Origin: Isoetes taiwanensis
Taxonomy: Eukaryota; Streptophyta; Lycopodiopsida; Isoetales; Isoetaceae
Direction of reading: 5' to 3'
Length of the DNA: 64,000 bases
Assembly (NCBI GenBank): GCA_021234155.1
Contig: JAJEKV010000002.1
Span: 40,291,841 to 40,355,840 of the forward strand
In this document: positions 55,438 through 64,000 of the stretch, one piece after another
How the letters are laid out: every line of letters begins with the position of its first letter
Position numbering within the stretch: position 1 is the stretch's first letter
The notes under the pieces: generated by a model
What the model saw: only the letters and a program-made list of their open reading frames with translations
What the model was told of the DNA's origin: nothing
Databases searched by the model: none
Program-made: the position numbers and the translations under genes

Positions 55438-56640
55438 ACACAGGTCTGAATAGGGGCTAATATTATGTGCAAAAGATAAAATTATAGCTTGGATCATGAG
55501 AAGTGTCTCTATAATAACAGAGATACTTCTCATTATAACATGCTACAGAGACTCAAAATGTCATCATTCACCATCTAGCCATGTCACCCAATAAAAAGAT
55601 CAAAGATGGATGTCTTTTCATTTTTGGCCTAGTAAAAACTTGACTTTCTTACCTGGCATGCCATATCACCATTTGGAGTGCCACATAGGCTCAAACATGA
55701 TGTTGACATAGCTCTGCATGCATGTTTAGAGATGGTGCACCGAGTTATCCATGAAAACGATCATGTTTCGGCCTCCGAAACATAAACCCTGTGTGTTTCT
55801 AGGTAAGTTTTAATCGTTCCCACTTGGGACATTGTCGAGAAGTTGCAGTTGAAGACGCAAAGCAATATGAACCTCCAGATTGCTTAGGGCAACCAATTTT
55901 CGTGCTTAATTTACAAAAAGGCATCAATTACATTAAGATCCCTAAAGCAGAACGAGGTAGTTACACTCAGGTCTGAATATCTCGAGCTATATTGATCTTT
56001 TTCAAATGATTTTTGGAGGAACAACAAGACAAAAGTTTTAATGAGGTGTGGGAAAAAACTTGGCTTAATTTGAATCTGGGATGTCTGAGAATTTGGCCAG
56101 TGCACTTCCCTGAGACGAAAAAAGGTCTGCCCACTCAAATGATGATATCTCGAGTTTTACTTAACAGTTTTGGATGATCCTTGAAATTACTATTAGAGAA
56201 AAGTTGTAGGAACTTCTTGACCATATCCCAAGTGTAAATGACCAAAACTTGACCTCCATAATGTAAACCCTACAATAATCTAGCAACAAATATGGTTTAC
56301 ATTTCGGAGGCCAAAACATGGTTGTTTTTATAGATAACTAGGTGTACCATTTCTGAACATGCATGTAGAGTCATGGCAACTGAAATAATAGAGTTTGGAT
56401 CTATTGACCATCCTGAACGATCCCAAACATCTTGCTACTGCAAAAGGCGCTCTTAAATTCTAGTTGCCACAGTGGGAGGAGGATAGTTCCAAACCCCATT
56501 TTTTCAGTTCCTATTACTTTGTGTTTTCAGCTGCAGCTTCTTGACCATATCTCAAGTGCAACTGACCAAAACTCGACCTCCATAACATAAACTCTTCAAC
56601 AACCTAGCAACACAAAGGGTTTATATTTTGGAGGCTATAT
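55438..56640. repeat. Interspersed repeat family, right copy
   Basis: 55438-56200 matches 1318-2060 in inverse orientation and swapped order; 56200-56640 matches the 327-bp repeat at 2.2-3.0 kb in direct orientation. So one neighbourhood is direct and the other inverted relative to the left copy. Confidence 0.75.
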
Positions 56641-57014
56641 CCTAGTCAGATTCGACCAAGATCTTGCATAATATCATCACATAGAGGGAGGGCATTGATG
56701 CTAGAAGATGGACCCTTAAAACCTTCCGAAAGCAGCTCGCCCCAAAGGTCCTCTCTCGAAGACCCCTGGCCGTGGACGAGCAACCCCTGGTCACAAACGA
56801 GCAACTCTCCCAGTCTGGAACTACAAATTGCCCCTGCCAATGGACTCAGAACATCGACATTACCCTGATGACCAAATTTCGTGGGCAAAAGACTACCCCT
56901 TCTCCAAGAAGCGCCAAAGTAGCTCATGTCCAACTCATTCGTAGTCGATTGGCCTAAGAGGTGGCTGCGAAATACTGCCATGTAGAATGCAGAATTTTTT
57001 TGGTTGTCCAACAA
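56641..57014 (-). repeat. Conserved repeat block with 122-codon frame
   Basis: The minus frame is longer than its relative at 3.05-3.27 kb (contains ELLVCDQGLLVHGQGSSRED, with an internal duplication of the VCDQG/VHGQG phrase). No known domain. Same orientation as the left copy. Confidence 0.55.
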
Positions 57015-58189
57015 TAAACTAAAATAGCGCGTATGGTGTACATGTTCATAAAACTCATGTCAAGTCTCCCATTGGTATAATAACCTTGGTTTTTAAAGTT
57101 GTGGAGACAAAGCTCAAGAAAAAGTCGCGACTTTCCCTTACCTTGCAATATGGATCCCTATGGATTATGATGAGTAGACCTTCAAACTCTAAAACTGTAT
57201 AGCCTGTAAAAGGTTTATCAGACCATAAAGTGGATGTCAAGAGTTTAACTATGCTCAAGATCAAACTGATCATACTATTCTTTAACCCATAAGGGAGAGT
57301 TAGATGTTATGCATCAATGTCTCTCTGTCTCATCCGTTGAAGACAAAGCATAACCATCTTCTTAAAAGTATTCACCATGTAGCTAATGCAACCCCTCCTG
57401 GAGCTTGATTTTCCTATCCAACCATTGAATCCACTGTTCAAGGACCCTGCTTTGAGCAGGTTCAATTTTGCGCTTTCTTCCTTTCTTCCAGATCGAGTGA
57501 AGATCCTTGTAGCGTTCTGCTTTTTTGCTGTGGCTATGGAGGTTGTTCTTGTAAATATTCTGTTCTAAGCAGTTTGTTTGCGAGCCGATTTAAGAAAGAG
57601 CACGCCTTTTAACTGAAAAAACAAAGGAGCACAGAAGAAAAACAAGGATTTCTTACCCTGCCTCTTCTTCTTGCCACTATTAATCTGAACATGGATCATA
57701 CACCTTAGTTATGTTCTTGAATAGCATTTTAGTTCTTTCTTGTTATTTTGTCATTAATTGTTAATATTGCTGAATTGCTGCACACATATGGTAATATTAG
57801 TCCACTGCATTTGCTCAATAAATTCCTTTCAGAATGCACATCTCAATAAGATACTATGGTGTCTTTATTGTTGATCATCGATATAAATGTTTAATTTGAA
57901 TGAAACCTATCATTGATTATGCCATGGAGGCATCTCTACACGAGTAATGTAATGAATGTTTGAAGATAAACAAATTCTGTTATGTTGTGTAAACTAATAA
58001 TCTTTGCTAGAACTTGAATGCGTAGGCACAACATGCACGCATAAAAGAATGTGAGAAGCTAGGAAGTGGTTCTTGACTACCTTGCAAACAAAGTCTGATT
58101 GGAGAGCTTTTACCACTTACTATCATAATTGTGCCTCCCCTATAAGAAAATCAAATGTATGCTTATGGTGTGAGGATGATTATTAGGGC
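57015..58189. other. No confident gene
   Basis: 57386-57568 has an open frame ending in a hydrophobic run (VKILVAFCFFAVAMEVVLVN), possibly an exon, but without clear splice partner. The rest is AT-rich. Confidence 0.4.
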
Positions 58190-58531
58190 ATGTTTTGGCT
58201 CTATACTCAAGGATGCGTTTCAACTGCAAAGGTACCTGGTTCTAGACTCGAGAAACTTTTTATGCTGATATCCCTGGCAGATTATGCCAGATATATTTAT
58301 TCAGTAAATAGACTACATGAACCATGTTTCATGTGTATGTTGCAGGCTGATTATGTCAACCTACAAGCAAAGAAGTCCGATATTTCTCCTCGTGGCATTC
58401 ATGTTGGCGAAAAAGAGGCTACTAACAAAATTGTTGTTGTCGGCTCTGTGCAAACTATTACTCTTCCAAGATCAGGAGATGTTCTTGGTCAGAAGGAGAA
58501 AAATAAACAGGGATTATGGGACGAGTGGTAG
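58190..58531 (+). CDS. Possible last two exons of an unknown gene
   Basis: 58346-58531 starts behind ATGTTGCAG and runs 61 codons to TAG: ADYVNLQAKKSDISPRGIHV, GEKEATNKIVVVGSVQTITL, ending KNKQGLWDEW. A phase-compatible exon (58190-58231, ending TAK before GTACCTG) may precede it. The peptide is hydrophilic with normal composition, unlike the repeats around it. I do not recognise the family. Confidence 0.35.
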   Translation: MFWLYTQGCVSTAKVPGSRLEKLFMLISLADYARYIYSVNRLHEPCFMCMLQADYVNLQAKKSDISPRGIHVGEKEATNKIVVVGSVQTITLPRSGDVLGQKEKNKQGLWDEW

Positions 58532-59659
58532 TGGTCCATGCTGCATCCCACTTAATTTACACAATGTTGGGATGGTGACATTTTCTGCACAGATGTTTAT
58601 GCGCTACTTGTTTAAATAATACTTCTCATCCAAAGCCCGAGAAAATTCAACACAATGTAGATTATAGTAAGAACAGATCCTTTCTTTCTATATGCAATGG
58701 TGGTAGCCATGATGACGAGGATGACGACGACAACGAAAAGACATCCTCCAAAATTAAAATTTGCTGCATCTTATGTACCATTGTTGCTGCCACGTCAAAT
58801 AGAAGTATGAAGGTGTTTAAATGAAGGTCGACTTTGATAACATTTTGTTTATTTCCTTACAAGCAAGCTGTGGAACTAAAGTTGAGATGATACTATTATT
58901 TCATTTAAAGTAGTTTCATTTTCTGCACATGATTCATAATAAAATGCTTAATTAAATTCATTCTTCCATCCCGAAGGATTTTTAGAATGATTAATGTTGA
59001 GATAATATGGAATTTGGCCATTTGCAAAAAGAAAGGAAGCAAAATGGAAATTGAATATGTTTTGTTAATTTGGTTTTGTATGGTTATTAGAAACCACTTT
59101 TCACACTAGATAAAGCATGCTCAAAAGAAAATTCGGAGTACAAATTTTAAAGGCAGCTTTGGAAGACAAGGTGGCACCAGCAGGAAACAATATTCTCCAG
59201 AATCTAGATTGGCATACATTACCTTATGTAAGGTAATGCATGGAAGGTTCAAATTTCTGTTGTTGTGATGAATTCTTTGAAATTCATGATTGACTATCAA
59301 TCTGGAAGAAGCCTATTTGTCAGCCCAGCCCAGGACTGTATTAATGTCCTATGCTAATAGTTGAGAAACAATTTTGTCATATCCATGTATTAGAAACAAA
59401 TGGTTACTTATCCATGCATTAGAAATAAATTGGTACAACTAGAATGCCAATCATACCCCTTTTAAGTGCCTTTCTACATCATTTTCCTCTCCAACATTGA
59501 TTCTAATCCACAAACTCCAAATCCAGTGGTACCTACATCCAAAATTAAATTTATGGCACGTGCATATTTTTTCTTCAAGAAGAGCTTCATCCTTTACGCT
59601 TTTCCAATCCCTTGCCCCAAGTCTGCCCTACTGCTAGTTTTTTTATGGTTGAAATGTTG
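58532..59659. other. No recognisable gene
   Basis: AT-rich sequence with a GATGACGAGGATGACGACGA run at 58712-58731. It may be 3' UTR of the exon at 58.35 kb at its start. Confidence 0.45.
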
Positions 59660-60260
59660 TGCCCCTAGGCTCAAGCATGCCCCTATGTTCAAACATGCCA
59701 CGTGGCTCAAACATGCGATGTTGGCTCAAACATACCATATAGTCTCAAACATGCCACATAGACTTAAACACCTCGTCTCAAACATGCCACCTAGGCTCAA
59801 GCATTGCCCCTAGGGTCAAACATGCCCTAGGCTCAAACATACCACATAGGCTCAATCACTTCGGCTCAAACATGCCACATAGGCTCAAATATGCCATCTA
59901 GGCTCAAGTATTGCCTCTAGGGTCAAACATGCTCTAGTTTCAAACATGCCACCTAGGCTCAAACATGTCCCTAGGCTAAAACATGCCACTAAGGTCATAA
60001 AAATGCTCTTTCAAATGATATCTTTTTTTTTTGGTATGTTTTTTTGATAATTGAAATGTTGTGTCAAACATGCCCCTAGGCTAGAACATGCCACCCTGGC
60101 TCAAACATGAGATGTGGCACAAACATGCCACCTTGGCTCAAACATGCCACATGGACTCAAATGTGACATGCATCTCAAACATACCCTAGGCTCAAACATG
60201 ACACGTGGCTCAAACATGCCACATAGACTCAAATATGTGACATGGCTCAAACATGCCACT
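59660..60260. repeat. Minisatellite, third block (diverged)
   Basis: Units such as GGCTCAAACATGCCAC, GTCTCAAACATGCCACATA and CATGCCCCTAGG of 17-24 bp. The same family as at 48.4-55.4 kb but with more variation, separated from it by 4.2 kb of other sequence. Confidence 0.85.
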
Positions 60261-60774
60261 AGGCAGGCATAAAAAACAGGGTGTTAGTGTCCTTAATTTC
60301 TGGTTGGAATCTTCGTTTTGTGTTTCGAGTTTTTGCTTGCCCACAAAGAAACTGGTAGGGTTTGGAGTTTCTATACAAAATCCAACAAATACTCATTAGC
60401 TTATTTGCAAAACCTGGTGGAGCATGACATACAATGGTAAATTATCTAGATAGATCATGGCCACTAGAGTGATAAAAATGCATGATTTATTTTAAGAATG
60501 AAATATGGTCACGTAAAAAATATAGTTTGAATGGGGTCGTCGTCGATGCCCCATGGAAAAAAAGGCATCATGGGATGGGGGGCATGAGGTGACGTGACGG
60601 TGGCCAGTATATACATCGCTCAAAAGTTATATGGTATAATCTAGAGCCTAAAAACCAGAGAGCTTTGTGAATGATGAAATTTAACAAAAGAAAACTACCA
60701 AAATAAGGTATAAACTATCAAAATATGCATGATAAAATTGTATCAATCCAACCGCTGAAATGAGCGGCTGAGAT

Positions 60775-60870
60775 GGTGATCCATGTCCTGGCCATGCCAT
60801 GCCATCTTCCGACCATGCCATCTTCCGATCCATGTCCGGCCATGCCATGCCATCTTCCGACCATGCCATT
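60775..60870. repeat. Short tandem repeat (CCATGCCATCTTCCGA)
   Basis: CCATGCCATCTTCCGA occurs four times with GATCCATGTCC spacers between some copies. No function is evident. Confidence 0.8.
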
Positions 60871-61325
60871 CTACCTCCAAGAGTAATCTGGCACCATCCT
60901 GTTCAGGAATCAGAGCTGCAGTTTTAGTATATTATGCTATGTAAAAACCCAGTTTTGTTTGAATGCCATAGATTTATTGGGACATAAGGCTATTGCAGAG
61001 AAGTTTTCATGGCCATCCCCGGATGGGTGACAGGTGAAAAAAGTTTGATATGCTGGGGTGCTGGACTAAGCATTGGTTTTTATTTTTTTAAGGAAGTTCC
61101 GCTTTAACCACAGGTGACATTATCCTGGCTAATAGAGGCTTGCATGGCAGCCAGGGTTTTAGTGATCCCATCAACCACCTTGCATCTGTCGGATTCAGAA
61201 TTCAAAGGAACAAGAGGAGGGTCGATCCTGAATCTTACTAGGTATTATTCCTTTCAAAAAAGTGTTTCGTGATTTGTAATAAGAGCATCAACAAAATCGA
61301 TATTCTTGGGAATTCTTAGTATACC

Positions 61326-61830
61326 TTGCTCTTGGGAATTCTTAGTATACCTTGCAAGGAGCGCCGGCCAGAAGGAATTCTTGATGCTGGGAAACAAGTT
61401 CCTCCGTTATCCAGAAATTATGTATACAATTATTTGCTGGACTGTGCAAGAAGACAAGATTTGCAGGGTAGAAGGGTTGCGCAATTTCTTATGGTGCAGA
61501 ATGGACTTCATTCGATTGCTGCTTTAGGGGACCATCTCATTCGCCTCTTTTTTTGCTCCGGATGTCTGGATGAAGCAAGCAAAGCTTTTAACAATATTTC
61601 ACAACCAAGTACATTTACATGGAGTGCAATTCTATCTGCTCATGCTAACATTGGGGAAGCTGCCATAACCCTTGAGCTGCACTGTAGAATGAACATATCA
61701 GGTGTAGGGGGTGAGAAGCATGTCTATCTTGCTGTGCTCAAAGTTTGCAGACAGACAGCAGACTGTCTGCAAACCGTGCTCTGGAATAGAACAGGGGCAG
61801 ACTATTTTCTTTCCTGGACTACCATAGCTA
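61326..61830 (+). pseudogene. PPR protein fragment
   Basis: The frame holds the start of an organelle-type pentatricopeptide repeat protein: YVYNYLLDCARRQDLQGRRV, LMVQNGLHSIAALGDHLIRL, FFCSGCLDEASKAFNNISQP, STFTWSAILSAHANIGEA, YLAVLKVC. These are about three 35-residue repeats of the PLS type, in a style I associate with fern PPR families that expanded for organellar RNA editing. No editing domain is present; the similarity ends near 61780 before a T-rich stretch. A second in-frame start upstream is unreliable. Confidence 0.75.
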
Positions 61831-61949
61831 TAGCCAGCCTTTTTTTTTTCTTCTTATCAGCTTTTTTTCTTCTTTTATCTTTATGTTGTTTGTATTAATA
61901 AATTTTAAATATCATTTGTTTGGTTGGTGCCATTAAAAGTTTCAAGCTA

Positions 61950-63330
61950 TTTTGTTCAGCAAGCTGTTGTTTCGTGGATTTTGCAAAAGCGTTCGACACA
62001 GTACCCCGCAACAAGCTATGGGACAGATTGCAACAGCTGGGGACCCCCCTGGACTTGCAGAATGCAGTATATCGGCTGTATGAGGCATGCTCAGGCCGTA
62101 TCACATCGGCAGCACAGCCGGTGATCAGTAGCATTGAAGTGCGTCAGGGTTGCCCCCTCTCCCCCACACTCTTTAGCCTATACATTGATCAGTTGGAAGA
62201 TTGGCTCTCTGAACATGGAGGTGCGGGCGCACATCTCATGCATCACACAATCCGGCAACTCATATATGCTGACGATATCAACCTCATGGCCTATACTCCA
62301 GAGGACATGCAACGTCACCTGGATGCTCTTGACACTTTTTGCCAATTCACTGGCATGCGAGTTAACTTGGCCAAAAGTAGGGTGCTGCTAGTTGCATCAT
62401 CTCGTCAGCCAAGGCGTCCTACACTTACCAGGGGCAGGAGGTAGAGGTGGCTCCGACCTACAAGTACTTGGGGATTGAGTTCTCAACTACCACTCATTGG
62501 GATGCAGCTATCAGGTTGCAGGTCAAGGCGGGTTGGAAAGCATTGTATGCAATGCAGAACAACAGCCACAAAGCAGAGTTGTATGCCTGGGGCCATCAGT
62601 CACATTTCTTTCGGGCCTTGGTTGAGCCGGTCCTTTTATATGGGGCAGAAGTGTGGGGTCCCGTGATATCCCTCAACACCTGGAATGACCTCGAGCAGGT
62701 GCAAAAGGCCTTCTTGGCACGGGCCACAGGGGTGAAGTCCCGCGGTTCCGCACCCAGATCCTACTCCAAGAGGCGGGCTTTCTACCCCTTCAGCGGGCTG
62801 CATTGGAACGCCATATCGTTTACTTCAAAAGGTGGTCGCTATGGGCTGATACACGCTTGCCCCACCTTGCTTTAGCCCACGGCGATGGGTCCCCAACGCC
62901 TGAAATCCTCTTTGGAAAGACAAGCAAGCTCGGTGGTTCTCACGGCGAGGTGTGCGGGCAAGCAGATGCGTCCAGGTCGGGACAAAGAAAGATCGTGAGG
63001 CACTTAAACCGTACCTAGATGCTACTTTCCTTCCAAAGCTCGCGGGATCAGAGGCTCGGCGCATGTTAATTTGGCACGCTTATCGCCAACAAGTCAATCC
63101 TAGGCTCACAAGGGGCCCACACCCGGTACTTGTACAATTTGCCCATGAAGAAGCAGACTTATAGCTTCCATTGCGCGCGGGTGCACATCGCCTCCGCATT
63201 GAAAAGCAGGCGTTGGGCTCGGGAAGCACGAGAGCAAAGGCTTTGCGGTGTTGCCACCGGTAGCGATTGAGGATGAATGTCATACCCTCCAGATCTGCCC
63301 GGCATTCGCCCATATCCGAGAGAGGTATGT
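61950..63330 (+). pseudogene. LINE reverse transcriptase and C-terminal region
   Basis: Motif A CFVDFAKAFDTVPRNKL, motif B IEVRQGCPLSPTLFSLYI, motif C YADDINLMAYTPEDMQ and the thumb start MRVNLAKSR are in the 61920-62444 frame. The sequence continues in another frame with YKYLGIEFSTTTHWDAA and LVEPVLLYGAEVWGP (62447-62875). Near 63260-63330 an H-x-C type cluster (ECHTLQICPAFAHIRERY) marks the C-terminal zinc-knuckle-like region usual in LINE ORF2. At least three frameshifts inactivate it. Confidence 0.9.
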
Positions 63331-63517
63331 TCGACTACTAGTGCCTGGCCAGCCGTTGCATCAGTTATTGACTATGGCGTCAGTGGGTTTGTTGGGGTCA
63401 TACCTCCAGGAGGTTATGGATGCACGGACTCGTTTGTGTCCTACGGGACGGTCTTGAACTATCCTATGCAATTGTACAGTGTGCCAGCATGCTTATTACT
63501 GCTAAGGTTTTTCCCTC

Positions 63518-63542
63518 GAAAACCCTTCGGGGCGGGGGTTTT
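63518..63542 (+). other. LINE 3' stem-loop
   Basis: AAAACCC pairs with GGGTTTT around a TTCGGGGCGG loop. Stem-loops near LINE 3' ends can be recognised by the element's own reverse transcriptase. Confidence 0.5.
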
Positions 63543-63646
63543 TTAATCCTGTCAGTAATACGCTTGCTGCTCTCTTTTGTTTGGGTCCCATAGGCCAATT
63601 TGTCTCCGTGGACGCTAAAAACCTATTCTATTCTATTCTATTCTTA

Positions 63647-64000
63647 AATTTTAATAGCTGCTTATATGGAATGTATGATAAAATATTCTCTTGATCAGAG
63701 GCTATAAAGTATGCTAAACAAAAATGGTTGCAATAATCTGCATTTTAACCAAATGCAAACAACAGTTATTTTTTTAACACGTCTTTTAACCATGTCTTTT
63801 ATTCAAACAAAATCACTTGAAAATGTGGATTTTATAATAAAAGTACTTAAAACAATAACTATTCTTGAAAAAAAACATTTTTTTTTTCTTGAAACCATGT
63901 ATTATTTTATGAAGAAAGCAACATTTAGAAACAACATAGCTAAAGAAAAATGCAGAAAACTATGTGTAGTTTTTAATAAAGTTGGACAAAATCTTTTATG
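63647..64000. other. AT-rich end without gene
   Basis: Nothing recognisable; several A- and T-runs. Confidence 0.6.

Larger units (their letters stand above)
61930..63646 (+). mobile_element. LINE (non-LTR retrotransposon), 5'-truncated
   Basis: The copy begins inside reverse transcriptase, has several frame changes, and ends with a hairpin, a short 3' UTR and a (TATTC)4 tail at 63624-63645. It lies directly downstream of the PPR fragment. No endonuclease is present. Target duplications were not identified. Confidence 0.9.

Overview
This window is plant nuclear DNA from a large, transposon-rich genome. The PPR fragment at 61.4-61.8 kb and the mix of Helitrons, Ty3/gypsy and Ty1/copia elements, hAT, pogo and LINE copies suggest a homosporous fern or a related seed-free vascular plant. 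That placement is inference from protein style, not a database match. Only one complete host gene is seen: a 12-exon minus-strand gene (33080 to 29600) whose 560-codon product matches the METTL17/Rsm22 family, a mitochondrial ribosome assembly factor.

Layout. 1-87: Helitron 3' end. 1.3-4.4 kb: a complex repeat family that recurs, rearranged and partly inverted, at 47.5-57.0 kb. 4.3-9.6 kb: broken minus-strand Ty3/gypsy element plus an extra ORF beyond integrase. 9.56-11.47 kb: internally deleted hAT element. 11.5-13.45 kb: degenerate DDE-type transposase. 13.5-20.25 kb: a gypsy deletion derivative with very long LTRs. Its 5' LTR carries a 2158-bp non-autonomous Helitron whose target site can be read from the other LTR. 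20.26-20.70 kb: tiny-LTR (about 145 bp) TRIM-like array. 22.04-27 kb: autonomous-type Helitron (HUH Rep plus Pif1-like helicase), broken by frameshifts, with an intact 3' hairpin and a promoter-like region containing heat-shock-element (HSE)-like repeats. 28.9-29.07 kb: a second, stronger HSE/TATA promoter-like cluster on the minus strand with no evident gene. 29.6-33.1 kb: the METTL17/Rsm22 gene. 36.3-36.9 kb: remnant of lysine-ketoglutarate reductase/saccharopine dehydrogenase. 37.5-38.4 kb: long near-perfect inverted repeat. 40.7-42.65 kb: pogo-type transposase. 45.7-47.5 kb: LTR with primer-binding site, truncated. 47.5-57 kb: AT-rich array, minisatellite, then a young copia element with target duplication GCCAC and about 1% LTR divergence. 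58.2-58.5 kb: possible terminal exons of an unknown gene. 59.7-60.3 kb: third minisatellite block. 61.3-63.65 kb: PPR fragment followed by a 5'-truncated LINE with a pentanucleotide tail.

Insertion order can partly be read: the gypsy LTR predates the small Helitron; the minisatellite predates the copia element. No single operon-like system exists here. The most unusual signals are the HSE-like Helitron promoter, the orphan heat-shock promoter, the Helitron ending in CTTG, the long hairpin locus, and the acidic insert in the METTL17/Rsm22 protein.
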